Shown: positions 17,877-27,042, counted from the first letter of the stretch. The stretch: DNA of 64,000 nucleotides from Arthrobacter agilis (GCF_030816075.1 NZ_JAUSXO010000001.1:1054001-1118000); one strand, 5' to 3'. Notes: generated by a model from the letters alone, not told the origin. Made by a program: numbers and translations.

Positions 17877-18560
17877 CTAGGGCTCGCGGGATGTGCTCAC
17901 CAACCCTCTGCACACGGCGAGGACGGCCCGATCGAACAGGGTCTCCGGGGCAGGGGAGCCACCGGGCTCGACCAGGGCAGCTGTCAGGTGCGGGTGGCGC
18001 TCGGCGGAGAGCAGGTCGAAGGCAGGCGTGGCGCGTGCGGTCTGCCGACCCTGCTGTGCGAACAGCGAGACAAGCCCCGTCACGAGCCCGATGAGTTCCA
18101 GCTTGGCCCGAGCGGGCGCTTCCACCTCCTCCATCGCCAGAAGATAGCTCTCGAACCACGCGAGCGTATTCGGGCCGAAGTTCCGGACGTCCAGGGATGC
18201 GCTGATGAGCCACGCATGCGTCCGGTGGTGCAGCAGCTGAGCGGTGGCAAGGGCGATCATCGCCTCCGTCCACGCGGGCCCGGGTTCGACGACCGGCGGG
18301 GTGCCGATGGCCGCATCCACCATCAGGTCGAGGATTTCCTCGCGTGACGTCACGTATCTGTAGAGGGACGGAGCGCTGGTTCCCAGCGAACGTGCAATCG
18401 CCCGCATCGTCAGCCCTTCGAGCCCCTCGTCGTCGGCGATCCTGATGCCCGTCGCCGCAATACTCTCCCTGGAGTAGAGGGGCGCAGGTCCACGAGCGCC
18501 CCGAAGGGGGCGTGACCAGAGATTCCCGGAAGCTTCGTCGTCCCTGCTGTCACCCGGCAT
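17877..18560 (-). CDS. TetR family transcriptional regulator
   Basis: A 227-aa regulator. The helix-turn-helix is at about residues 30-77 (LTMRAIARSLGTSAPSLYRYV) after a short charged N-terminus; the C-terminal ligand domain (TetR_C type) runs to the end. ATG at 18560 has GGGAG close by; the frame reads on to 18785 across the operator and into the neighbour, which is rejected. Divergent from an alpha/beta hydrolase across a 58-nt spacer with a 21-bp inverted repeat. Confidence 0.85.
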   Translation of the reverse strand: MPGDSRDDEASGNLWSRPLRGARGPAPLYSRESIAATGIRIADDEGLEGLTMRAIARSLGTSAPSLYRYVTSREEILDLMVDAAIGTPPVVEPGPAWTEAMIALATAQLLHHRTHAWLISASLDVRNFGPNTLAWFESYLLAMEEVEAPARAKLELIGLVTGLVSLFAQQGRQTARATPAFDLLSAERHPHLTAALVEPGGSPAPETLFDRAVLAVCRGLVSTSREP

Positions 18561-18573
18561 GCTCCCACGATAT

Positions 18574-18594
18574 ACTGCGAACATTGTTAGCAGT
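18574..18594. promoter_or_regulatory. TetR operator candidate
   Basis: ACTGCGAACA-T-TGTTAGCAGT: two 10-bp arms with one mismatched pair around a central T, in the middle of the divergent tetR/hydrolase spacer. Confidence 0.75.
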
Positions 18595-18618
18595 AGAACT
18601 GCGGCCCGGGAGGCGACC

Positions 18619-19500
18619 ATGGCACGGCAGAGTCCGGAACCGACGATGTGGCAGCTGATCGTGGCCGGCGCCCAGGTGCCTGTCGTCACTCTCGGCGCAG
18701 GGGCAGGTGTTGTGCTGCTGCATGGTGGAGGCACGTCCGCCACCGAGTACATGAGACTCGCGACCAGGCTCTCACGGCGTTTCACGGTCCACCTCTACAA
18801 TCGGCGCGGGCGGCCCCGGGCGGAGCCGATGCACGAGAGCGACACCGTCGGGACGGACATCGAGGACCTCGCCGCAGTGCTGGAGGCAACGGGTTCCTCC
18901 CGCGTGTTCGCCCACAGCGGCGGAGGGTTCGTCGCGTTCCAGGCGGCCCGCTCTCTCCCGATCAGCCACCTCGCGACGTATGACGCGGCGATCGCCATCG
19001 AGGGGACGGACATCCCGAAGGGCTACCTCGGAGCCTTCCAGGACGCCCTCGACGGCGGGGACCTCGTCACCGCGATGTCCATCGTGGCGACGGCCGCCAA
19101 TCCCGACGAGACGCCCAGGAACATGCCGCCCTGGCTGCAGAGATCCCTGACGGCGGCCTTCCTGAAGAGCACGTACGGGCAGAGGATGAAGGATCTCATC
19201 CACACCTTCAGACCGGAGATCGGCCGCATCCTCGACAACGAGGAGCCGGCGTCCTTCTACTCGACCATCACGGCGAAGGTGCTTCTGGCCACCGGCTCGC
19301 ACAGTTCGGCCTATTTCGCCCAGACGTGCGAGGCACTGGCCGAGGAGCTTCCGCATGGCCGACGTCTCGTTGTTCCGAGGGCTCGCCACAACACGGCCAA
19401 CAGTGCTCCGGAGCGCCTGGTTCAGCCGCTGATCGATTTCTTCGGCGACGAGAGCGGCTCGACGGACGCGGTCAGGCCGGCGCGGGAGACTGGACGGTGA
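18619..19500 (+). CDS. Alpha/beta hydrolase
   Basis: A 293-aa alpha/beta hydrolase: oxyanion motif LLHGGG, nucleophile elbow AHSGGG (Ser), and the terminal RARHNTAN region with His. Typical length for the family; substrate unknown, perhaps an ester that also serves as inducer for the adjacent TetR. GGGAGG lies 6 nt before ATG at 18619; longer in-frame reading crosses the operator. Confidence 0.85.
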   Translation: MARQSPEPTMWQLIVAGAQVPVVTLGAGAGVVLLHGGGTSATEYMRLATRLSRRFTVHLYNRRGRPRAEPMHESDTVGTDIEDLAAVLEATGSSRVFAHSGGGFVAFQAARSLPISHLATYDAAIAIEGTDIPKGYLGAFQDALDGGDLVTAMSIVATAANPDETPRNMPPWLQRSLTAAFLKSTYGQRMKDLIHTFRPEIGRILDNEEPASFYSTITAKVLLATGSHSSAYFAQTCEALAEELPHGRRLVVPRARHNTANSAPERLVQPLIDFFGDESGSTDAVRPARETGR

Positions 19501-19584
19501 CACGCCGGTGACCGCGCGAGGGGCCGCGCTCGACGAACCTTGGGGCTCTCGGCAGCCGGGAATGCGATAGGTGCAGGACGGCGA

Positions 19585-20148
19585 TCACGGTCTACCCGGA
19601 GGTCGGCCCTGCCCCTCGAGGGGGGAGGGCTTCGTCCCCAGAAGCATGTTCAGTCCCCAGCCGAGGACGGTGATGAAGACGATGGCCCCCGCCATGGCCA
19701 GCAGCTGTTCGACGCCGGTCAGGATGCCGAGACTCACGATGAGGGTTGTCGCACCGGCCGGCGGGTGGGGCCGCCTGGCCCAGGTCAGCACCAGGGTGGT
19801 CACGGCGACCGACAGTGCTCCCGCCAGGAGGTGGGCGGCCGTCAGGCCGCCGACGGGAACCGACGGGTCGTCCTGCAGACCGAACCCGTAGAGGCATGCC
19901 ACCCCGGCCAGGAGCCCGACGCCGTGGCCGATCAGGGCATTGGACGGTCGGGAGGACTGCTCCCGTGGCGATTCGAAGAACAGCATCACCGTCGGACCGA
20001 GGCTCGGGAACAACCACGGGGCGTGGAGGGCGAGACCGATGGCCCCACTGGCCGCCAGGACGACGAGCGACAGTATCGCCGCGTACAGACTCCCGCCGAG
20101 GCGGCCGCCCGAGTCGGCGAGACGGGCGTGGAGCGATTTCTTCGTCAT
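19585..20148 (-). CDS. HPP family integral membrane protein
   Basis: A 187-aa membrane protein with about four transmembrane segments and the HPP family landmarks LGPTVMLFFESP and RRPHPPAGATTLI (the His-Pro-Pro motif). Characterised relatives have been linked to nitrite transport, but in this setting the substrate is open. AAGGGAGA precedes ATG at 20148. It follows the molybdoenzyme genes by 128 nt on the same strand. Confidence 0.85.
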   Translation of the reverse strand: MTKKSLHARLADSGGRLGGSLYAAILSLVVLAASGAIGLALHAPWLFPSLGPTVMLFFESPREQSSRPSNALIGHGVGLLAGVACLYGFGLQDDPSVPVGGLTAAHLLAGALSVAVTTLVLTWARRPHPPAGATTLIVSLGILTGVEQLLAMAGAIVFITVLGWGLNMLLGTKPSPLEGQGRPPGRP

Positions 20149-20276
20149 CAGGTCTCCCTTCGATCCGGTGGGCCCGGAGGACCCGACCCGCGAGCTGCGG
20201 ACCGCGGGGCGGGCGCTCGGTGCTGGAACGGCAGGCCGGGGTGAGGGCGCCGCCGGCAGCACAGGCCCCCGACCCT

Positions 20277-20738
20277 TCAGTCCGCGACGATCAGGGCCTG
20301 TGGTGCTGCCTGTTTCATGCGGGTCTGCAGCCATCGGAGCTGGGTCGCGGTCTGCCCGTCGCAGTCGGTCACGACGTCCAGCAGGTCGGTGTCCCTCAGT
20401 CCCTGGGCGGCCTGCTTGACCATGGTCCACGTGATGTCGACAAGGCTCGCGAGGAGGTAGAGGTCCTGCAGGTCCCGCAGGAGGCCGATAGGCCCGGACC
20501 GCGTCTCGGCCAGCCCGTCCGCGTGGAGCCGCTCCGGTCCACCGTCGTCGTCGACCTCGCCGTACCGCTCGATGATCGGGGCGAGGGCCCGTTGGTGCTC
20601 ATCACACTGTGCGGCAAGGGCCTGACAGAGGAAGTACACGTCCGGTTCGTGGCCGTGCCCGTCGGACACCTGGCGGAAGGACGCGGCGAGAGTGCCTTCG
20701 GATCTGTGCAGCAGCCCGAGGTAGACGGGAAGTTTCAC
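20277..20738 (-). CDS. Small helical protein coupled to the molybdoenzyme
   Basis: A 153-aa, largely helical soluble protein without a family I can name. Glu14, His28/His30/Glu31 and Glu47-His48 are spaced as in ferritin- or hemerythrin-like bundles, but this is only suggestive. Three Cys (38, 45, 129) are present. GTG at 20738 has AGGAGG upstream and overlaps the TGA of the oxidoreductase (GTGA), so the two proteins are made together; a chaperone or electron-transfer partner role is a reasonable guess. Confidence 0.7.
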   Translation of the reverse strand: MKLPVYLGLLHRSEGTLAASFRQVSDGHGHEPDVYFLCQALAAQCDEHQRALAPIIERYGEVDDDGGPERLHADGLAETRSGPIGLLRDLQDLYLLASLVDITWTMVKQAAQGLRDTDLLDVVTDCDGQTATQLRWLQTRMKQAAPQALIVAD

Positions 20739-23215
20739 GAGTGTTCCTCCTGCGACGCGACCATCGGCGGATCGACCGGAGCGATGGTCTCCTCGGCCTG
20801 GGCTGCACGCCCACCGACCGTGGGCAGCACGGGTCCGCGTCGTCCTGACCGCCCGACGGGGCGCGAGGCCGTGGTGGTGGGCGCCGGGGACGGGGCGACG
20901 CCGTCGGCGACCTTCCGGACCCGGACGGCCGCGTTCTTCAGGACGGGCTGTTTCGAGACGGGATCCCAGTCGGTGAGGGTGAGCTCGTTCGCGGCCCGGT
21001 CCTCGCTCCGGTCGTCGTCCCAGTAGCCGTAGTGGAACGGGGCGAAGATGCTGCCGTCACGGATCCCGCTGACCCGCACGGGAGCGGTGATGTAGCCGCG
21101 CCGGGATTCGACCCGCACGATGTCGCCTTCACCGAGGTCGTGGGCCTCGGCGTCCTTGACGGACATCTCCACCCACACATCGGGCGCCGCTCCGTCGAGC
21201 TGCGGGGACCTGCCGGTCTTGGTGCGGGTATGGAAGTGGTAGACCGTCCTTCCCGTCGTCAGGCGGAAGGGGTAGTCATCATCCGGGGTCTCGTGCGCCG
21301 GGTGATAGGCGGCGGTCTTGAAGATCGCCCGCCCCGCCGGGTTGTTGGCCCTGTAGGTCTCCGGGCCCACCGTGGCGCCGGTCAGCAGGTCATGCCCGTA
21401 GGTCTCGCAGTACTCGGGGTCGGTGGGAAACACCCCGTCCCGGTACAGGCGCACCACCCCGTCGGGGTGGTCCTCGTTGCAGGGCCACGGAACACCGCTG
21501 CCGCCGCGGAGCTTCTCATAGGTGAGGCCCGTGTAGTCGCAGGGCCGGCCGCGCGTGCAGTCCTTCCACGCGGCGAACGCGTCCTCGGGTCCGCTCCAGT
21601 CCAGCAGCGGTGTCCCGTCGCGCCGGGTGAAACCCATGCGTGCGGAGTAGTCCAGGAAGGTGTCGAGATCGCTGCGGGCCTGGCCGGGTGGGTCCACCGC
21701 CTTCTCGGACAGGTGGACGGTGCGGTTCACATTGGTGAAGGTCCCGGTCTTCTCTCCCCATGCGGCGGCGGGCAGGACGACGTCGGCGTACTGGGCGGTC
21801 TCGGTCAGATAGAGGTCCTGCACCACCAGGAACAGGCCGTCGGTGTCGAGGATCTCCCGGATGCGCGGCAGTTGGGGCATGGACACCGCAGGGTTCGTCG
21901 CGGAGATCCACAGGAACTCGATGGAGCCCTGTTCGACGTACCGGAAGATCTGCAGGGCGTGGGTGGGTGGGGCCCAGTGCGGGATGACCACCGGATCGAC
22001 GTTCCAGAGGTCCGCGAGCTCCTGGATATGCGCGGGGTTCTCCCAGTTCCGGAAGCCCGACAGGTCGCCGTCGGCCCCGCATTCGCGGTTGTTCTGCGCC
22101 GTGGGTTGCCCGTTCATCTGCAGGATCCCGCATCCGGGCCTGCCGATGAGGCCCCGGAGCAGGTGCAGGTTGTTCACCGCGCAGGCGGACGCCGTGGCCT
22201 GGGAGGACTGGTAGAAGCCCTGCAGGACGGTCGACAGGACCCGGTCCGATGTCCCGAAGATCTCTGCCGCGCGGCGCACGTCGTCGGCGTCCACGCCGCA
22301 TGTCTCCGCGACGGCCTCGGGCGTCCACGGCTCGACCGCGGCGCGCAGTCCGTCGACGTTCACGGTGTGCTGTTCGATGTAGTCCTCGTCGATCCAGCCG
22401 TTGCGGAACAGTTCGCGGACCAGTCCGTGCATCAGTGCCAGGTTCGTGCCCGGTTTCACCGGCAGGTGCACCTCGGCATGGCGGGCGACCTCGGTGGATC
22501 GCGGGTCCACGCACACGAGCCTGGGCCTGTCCGGCCCGGCGAGGCGGTCCAGGACCCGCATCCACAGCACGGTCTGGGTCTCGGCCATGTTGTGGCCGAA
22601 CAGGAACATCGCATCGCACTCGTCGATGTCGACGTAGCTGCCCGGCTGGCCGTCCGATCCGAAGGACTCCTTCATGGCGGTGGCCGCGGTCGCCGTGCAC
22701 AGCCGGGTGTTGCCGTCCATGTGCGGGGTGCCGATGCCGGCCTTCCCGACGATGGCCTGGGCGTAGTACTCCTCGAGGAACAGCTGCCCGCTCGTGTAGA
22801 AGCCGTGGGACAACGGACCTCGCTCGTCGAGGAGCTCCTTGCTCCGGGAGACGATCCGCTCCATGGCGGTGTCCCAGTCCGACTCCACCAGCACACCGTC
22901 CTCCCGGACCAGGGGTCTCGTGAGGCGGTCCTTGTTGTCCACGCCCTGCCAGCTCGCGAACAGGCCCTTCGGTCCCAGCCGGCCGTGGTTCACGACATCC
23001 ACGGACCGGCCACGGACCCCGACCATGGATCCGTCCTTGACGGCGATGTCGATACCGCACCCGTTGCTGCACAGCACGCACGCCGACTGCACCCACCGGT
23101 CCACCGCGGATTCCTGGACGCCCTCGGCAAGAACCTGGTCCACCCGCACCGGCCACCGCTCGTCACGCGCGTAGGGGGTCCGGGTCCCCCAGATCTCAGC
23201 GATACGGTCGACCAT
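20735..23215 (-). CDS. Molybdopterin oxidoreductase (formate dehydrogenase/nitrate reductase-like)
   Basis: An 826-aa member of the DMSO-reductase superfamily. An N-terminal iron-sulfur segment has Cys46, Cys49 and Cys53 (CVLCSNGC), but the position of the usual fourth ligand is Gly81 in NHGRLGPKG. Cys173 in NTRLCTATAATA is the probable molybdenum ligand. The cofactor domains and C-terminal beta-barrel (residues about 640-760) are complete; the last 65 residues are an Ala/Pro-rich tail. GAGGGG precedes ATG at 23215. No membrane or diaphorase subunit is nearby. Divergent from a formaldehyde dehydrogenase-like gene, which fits formate oxidation. Confidence 0.85.
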   Translation of the reverse strand: MVDRIAEIWGTRTPYARDERWPVRVDQVLAEGVQESAVDRWVQSACVLCSNGCGIDIAVKDGSMVGVRGRSVDVVNHGRLGPKGLFASWQGVDNKDRLTRPLVREDGVLVESDWDTAMERIVSRSKELLDERGPLSHGFYTSGQLFLEEYYAQAIVGKAGIGTPHMDGNTRLCTATAATAMKESFGSDGQPGSYVDIDECDAMFLFGHNMAETQTVLWMRVLDRLAGPDRPRLVCVDPRSTEVARHAEVHLPVKPGTNLALMHGLVRELFRNGWIDEDYIEQHTVNVDGLRAAVEPWTPEAVAETCGVDADDVRRAAEIFGTSDRVLSTVLQGFYQSSQATASACAVNNLHLLRGLIGRPGCGILQMNGQPTAQNNRECGADGDLSGFRNWENPAHIQELADLWNVDPVVIPHWAPPTHALQIFRYVEQGSIEFLWISATNPAVSMPQLPRIREILDTDGLFLVVQDLYLTETAQYADVVLPAAAWGEKTGTFTNVNRTVHLSEKAVDPPGQARSDLDTFLDYSARMGFTRRDGTPLLDWSGPEDAFAAWKDCTRGRPCDYTGLTYEKLRGGSGVPWPCNEDHPDGVVRLYRDGVFPTDPEYCETYGHDLLTGATVGPETYRANNPAGRAIFKTAAYHPAHETPDDDYPFRLTTGRTVYHFHTRTKTGRSPQLDGAAPDVWVEMSVKDAEAHDLGEGDIVRVESRRGYITAPVRVSGIRDGSIFAPFHYGYWDDDRSEDRAANELTLTDWDPVSKQPVLKNAAVRVRKVADGVAPSPAPTTTASRPVGRSGRRGPVLPTVGGRAAQAEETIAPVDPPMVASQEEHS

Positions 23216-23588
23216 GATCAATCCCCTCCGTCGCAGAATGCTCGAACGTGGTGCGTCAGGCTCCACGCTCCCGGACCGCCGCAGCACACGGGAACCGGCA
23301 GCAGCGGCACCGGCCCTGGACGCCAAGGTAGACCCGGTGGTCCCACCCCGACAACTGATCTTTTCCGGGCCGATGGTCCTGCCGCCGGCAGGAAGCTCCT
23401 GTAGGCAGGGGCGTCCCGGTACGGCGAGGGGCCGGGCGAGAGGGCATCCATCCGGGGCACCCGGTGGTCGACGAACCGTCCCGGCGGCGGGATCGCATAC
23501 CCGGATCCGGCGGGCGCCACAACGGGCACGCCCCGCCCCGCTCATGGTTGCCGGTCGTTGCCGGGACTCCTAGCGTTCGAGGAGGTCG
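23216..23588. other. Divergent intergenic stretch, no gene seen
   Basis: These 373 nt lie between the divergent molybdoenzyme and zinc dehydrogenase genes and should contain both promoters. No copy of the palindrome found further along was seen here, and no clear -35/-10 pair stands out. Confidence 0.4.
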
Positions 23589-24848
23589 ATGACCACGGCA
23601 CCCTACCCGCAGCCTCGGGCTGCTGAAGGAGTATGCATCGTGAAGGCTCTCGTATGGCACGGCGAAGGCGACATCCGGTTGGACACCGTCGATGATCCGA
23701 CGATCCTCGATCCGAACGATGCCATCGTGCGGATCACGCGTAGCGCGATCTGCGGCACCGATCTGCACTTCATCCGCGGCACCATGGCGGGCATGAAGGA
23801 GGGGACCATCCTCGGCCATGAAGCGGTGGGGGAGGTCACGGCCGTGGGCGCGGCTGTCCGCCGGTTCGCACCGGGCGACCGCGTGGTGGTGTCCTCGACC
23901 ATGTCCTGCGGCGTGTGCTGGCAGTGCCGGGCCGGCCACACCGCGCAGTGTGACACGGCGAATCCGAACGGGCCGCAGGCCGGCACCTGCTTCTTCGGCG
24001 GCCCGGAGACCACCGGGCCCGTCAACGGGCTCCAGGCCGAGTACGCGCGCATCCCGTGGGCCTCGAACACCTTGACGGCGCTGCCGGAGAACGTCAGTGA
24101 CGAGCAGGCCATCCTGCTGTCGGACATCTTCCCGACGGCCTGGTTCGGCGCCGAACTGGCAGGGGTCCGCCGCGGCGACACGGTCGCGGTGTACGGCGCC
24201 GGCGTCGTCGGGCAGTTCGCGATCGCCTCCGCTTTCCGCCAGGGTTCCTCACGGGTCTTCGCGATCGACGGCGTGGAGACCCGCCTCGTCCAGGCGCTGG
24301 ACCAGAACGCGGACGTCGTCGACTTCAACCGCGAGGATCCGGTGCAGGCGCTGATGGATGCCACGCTGGGCGTCGGCGTGGACGCGGTGATCGACGCCGT
24401 CGGAGTGGACGCGCAGCGCCCGTCCTCGGGGCCCGCGGCGGCGGACAGCGAGCAGCAGGCCGAGCAGTTCGCGCGGGAGGTCGCCGAGGTGGCCCCGAGG
24501 ACGAACATCCAGGGGGAGAACTGGGTACCGGGTGACGCGCCGTCCCAGGTGTCCCAGTGGAGTGTGCAGACCGTCCGGAAGTACGGCCGCATCGGCATCA
24601 TCGGGGTCTACAGCCCCGCGATGATGTCCTACCCGATCGGGCAGGCGATGAATAAGAACCTGACCATCCGGATGGGCAACTGCGACCACCGGTCCGTGAC
24701 CCCGCCGCTGCTGGACCTCGTCGCATCCGGCGTCTTCGACCCGACCCGGTTCATCACCCAGCACGAGCCGATCACCGATGTCGTCGACGCCTACCTGACC
24801 TTCGACCGGCGCGAGGAGGGCTGGCTCAAGACGGTCCTGACCACGTAG
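23589..24848 (+). CDS. Zinc alcohol dehydrogenase, formaldehyde dehydrogenase-like
   Basis: A 419-aa class III-like medium-chain dehydrogenase. Catalytic zinc ligands in ICGTDLH and GHE; structural zinc in CGVCWQCRAGHTAQC; Rossmann GAGVVGQFA. The insert at about residues 275-330 is the hallmark of glutathione-independent formaldehyde dehydrogenases. Two starts are possible: ATG 23589 behind GAGGAGG, or GTG 23640 behind GAAGGAG, the latter giving the family-typical start VKALVWHGEGDIRL. With the divergent formate dehydrogenase-like enzyme it could carry formaldehyde to CO2. Confidence 0.85.
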   Translation: MTTAPYPQPRAAEGVCIVKALVWHGEGDIRLDTVDDPTILDPNDAIVRITRSAICGTDLHFIRGTMAGMKEGTILGHEAVGEVTAVGAAVRRFAPGDRVVVSSTMSCGVCWQCRAGHTAQCDTANPNGPQAGTCFFGGPETTGPVNGLQAEYARIPWASNTLTALPENVSDEQAILLSDIFPTAWFGAELAGVRRGDTVAVYGAGVVGQFAIASAFRQGSSRVFAIDGVETRLVQALDQNADVVDFNREDPVQALMDATLGVGVDAVIDAVGVDAQRPSSGPAAADSEQQAEQFAREVAEVAPRTNIQGENWVPGDAPSQVSQWSVQTVRKYGRIGIIGVYSPAMMSYPIGQAMNKNLTIRMGNCDHRSVTPPLLDLVASGVFDPTRFITQHEPITDVVDAYLTFDRREEGWLKTVLTT

Positions 24849-24870
24849 GGTTTCCCGGCCCGGGCGGGTA

Positions 24871-24885
24871 CCCCCCCCCCCCCCC
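24871..24885. repeat. Homopolymer of 15 C
   Basis: Fifteen consecutive C between two convergent genes, 22 nt after the dehydrogenase stop. It is the longest homopolymer noticed in the window. Confidence 0.9.
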
Positions 24886-24907
24886 GCGACCCGCCGTGAA
24901 CCCGTGC

Positions 24908-25573
24908 TCAGAGCCGTGCGACGCTCAAGCCGGCGACGAACAGCCCGACCAGCAGCAGGGTGACGCCGGTGATCGTGCGGCTGTGCCGTCGCATCCACCG
25001 GTCCAGGCCGGTCAGCATCGCGTCGGCACGCTCCGGCCGGCGCATCCGCAGGACGATCGGCACCAGGATCTCCGACTGGGCGGCGAGGACGTAGCCCAGG
25101 ACGAACAGCGTCCCCGCGAGGAGCTGGAGATCCTGCAGCCCGATGAGGGCGCCCGCGGTCAGCGAGAGCAGGACCGCCTTCGGCCGCAGGTTCACGGCCA
25201 GTCCGAGGACCAGGAACTCCCACGGGCGGGCCGAGGCGACCCGGGTGCGCAACCCGCCCAGTACTGCGCTGTCGGTCGTCCGGGTGCGTGACAGGACGTA
25301 GACGGCGTAGGCGATCACGAGGGCCGCGACGAAGAGGCCGAGCACGGCCAGTTGCGTGTTCTGGTCGGCCCCCGCGCGCACGGGCAGGAAGCGCAGCCCC
25401 ACGGTCGCACCACCCACCAGCAGGACGGCGCCGGCGATACTCCCGATGAGGAAGGACAGGGCGCCGCGGTGGGCGTTGGGGGAGAGCAGGATGATGATGG
25501 TCACGCTGACCGGTACCGTGCTCATGGCGCCGGCCAGCGCGATGGGTATCAGGCTGACCAGCAGGCTCAGCAT
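24908..25573 (-). CDS. GAP family (sulfolipid-addressing-like) membrane protein
   Basis: A 221-aa protein with six predicted transmembrane segments, starting MLSLLVSLIPIALAGAMSTVP. The pattern, including LGLAVNLRPKAVLLSLTAG, matches the GAP/Sap family related to LysE-type exporters, members of which help export cell-wall lipids in mycobacteria. Substrate here unknown. It starts 39 nt after the AI-2E family gene and is probably its operon partner. Confidence 0.8.
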   Translation of the reverse strand: MLSLLVSLIPIALAGAMSTVPVSVTIIILLSPNAHRGALSFLIGSIAGAVLLVGGATVGLRFLPVRAGADQNTQLAVLGLFVAALVIAYAVYVLSRTRTTDSAVLGGLRTRVASARPWEFLVLGLAVNLRPKAVLLSLTAGALIGLQDLQLLAGTLFVLGYVLAAQSEILVPIVLRMRRPERADAMLTGLDRWMRRHSRTITGVTLLLVGLFVAGLSVARL

Positions 25574-25612
25574 GCTGCACTCACCCGGTACCGACGGCGC
25601 GGACGCGGGACG

Positions 25613-26764
25613 TCATGCCTGTCCCTCGCGGGGTGAGGGGCGTCTCGGTCCCCACCGGGCACGCCGGGTCCGGATCTCGTCGTCCTCGTCCCTGAGGATC
25701 TCCTCCAGGTTCGCCCTGTCCCCGGTCAGGGCCCTCCGCCACGTGGTCGACGGGTCCGCATCGAGGAGGACCGCACGGACCAGGAGCGTCAGCGGGACCG
25801 CCAGCACGGCACCGACCGGCCCGAGGACCAGCGCCCAGAAGAGGACGGAGACGAAGGTCAGGGTCTCGCTGAGGGACACCGCGTTACCGATGTACCGGGG
25901 CTGGATGACGGACTGGATGGCGCTGTTGATCACCCCGTACACGATGATGACGCCGATCGCCGTGGGCCAGCCTCCGCTGAGGAATCCGAAGAACAGCGGG
26001 GGGATGATCGCGATGAAGTAGCCGACGTTCGGGATGAAGCTGCAGATGAAGGAGAGCAGGCCCCACAGGAGGGCGCCTGGGACCTGGAGCAGGACGAGCA
26101 CCAGCCAGTTGAAAGCTCCCTGGGCGACGCCGAGCACCGTCGTGGCGACCATGTAGCGTCGCACCCCGCGCCCGAAACCCACGAGTGCGGCGACGAGCTC
26201 GGGCCGGTGGGGGTTCAGGTAGGTGAGCAGCGCCGGCACCCTGGATCCGTCCACCGCCATGAGTATCAGCATCGTCAGGACGACCACGAGAGAGCTCACC
26301 ATGCTCGTGATACTGCCCAGCAGACCGTTGATGAACTCGAGGATGCGCCCCGGGGTGAACCCTTCCTGGACCGCATCCGTCTGGTCGGTGCCGAAACCCA
26401 CCGAGGCCAGCAGCTCGGAGACAGCCACTCCCGCCCGGTCCAGTTGAGGGGCGAACTGGGGGAGGAGCGAGGAGAACTGCGCAAGGGCCAGGACGAGGAC
26501 GGCTGCGAAGGCGACGAGGAGGGCGAACACGGCAGCGATCGAGGTACCGGTGGCCAGTCCCCGCTGGACCCCGTGGCTGTGCAGCCGGCTCCTGAGCGGG
26601 TGCACGCAGAGCGTGAGGACGAACGCCAGGAACACCGGGGTGAAGACCCCCCTGATGGCGGCGATCCCGAAAGCGGTCACGGTCGCCCCGCCCAGCGCGA
26701 GCAGGAGGGTGGTGCTGCGGGGGAGAGCGGGCCGCGGATCGGTATGGAGCGGTTCCGTCGTCAT
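25613..26764 (-). CDS. AI-2E family transporter
   Basis: A 383-aa membrane protein of the AI-2E (TqsA/PerM) family with about eight transmembrane segments and the conserved block LSFICSFIPNVGYFIAIIPP, plus IQPRYIGNAVSLSETLTF near the end. Family members export small molecules or act as Na+/H+ antiporters; an autoinducer role should not be assumed. AAGGAGA lies 6 nt before the ATG. A copy of the shared palindrome lies 164 nt upstream. Confidence 0.9.
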   Translation of the reverse strand: MTTEPLHTDPRPALPRSTTLLLALGGATVTAFGIAAIRGVFTPVFLAFVLTLCVHPLRSRLHSHGVQRGLATGTSIAAVFALLVAFAAVLVLALAQFSSLLPQFAPQLDRAGVAVSELLASVGFGTDQTDAVQEGFTPGRILEFINGLLGSITSMVSSLVVVLTMLILMAVDGSRVPALLTYLNPHRPELVAALVGFGRGVRRYMVATTVLGVAQGAFNWLVLVLLQVPGALLWGLLSFICSFIPNVGYFIAIIPPLFFGFLSGGWPTAIGVIIVYGVINSAIQSVIQPRYIGNAVSLSETLTFVSVLFWALVLGPVGAVLAVPLTLLVRAVLLDADPSTTWRRALTGDRANLEEILRDEDDEIRTRRARWGPRRPSPREGQA

Positions 26765-26927
26765 CGGATTCTCCTTCTACTGCAGGCAGGCAGGCACGGG
26801 CAGGGCTACCCGCTCGGGATCCCGGCTGGAGGCGAGCACCGAAACACCCCGAATCTGACGACGGGTGGCACCCCATCGGGCGGCACGCAACGCTGCCTTC
26901 ATTCTCTACGCGGTGGAAGGCGAGGGT

Positions 26928-26946
26928 CTCACCCCTTAAGGATGAG
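26928..26946. promoter_or_regulatory. Shared palindrome, copy A
   Basis: CTCACCCCTTAAGGATGAG, in the divergent spacer between the AI-2E transporter and the K+ channel, 97 nt before the channel ATG. Arms are CTCACCC and GGATGAG. Confidence 0.6.
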
Positions 26947-27042
26947 ACAGGGGATCGGGCAGCGACCTTCCTGGGTGCCGGCCTAGCGGGCCGGACCTAC
27001 AGCGCCCGCGTGCAGCGGGGAATCGAGGCGCTACCATGGCTC

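Noticed and set aside
21032-23404. A 790-codon open frame on the plus strand
   Set aside because: Exact antisense shadow of the molybdopterin oxidoreductase, without any recognisable domain.
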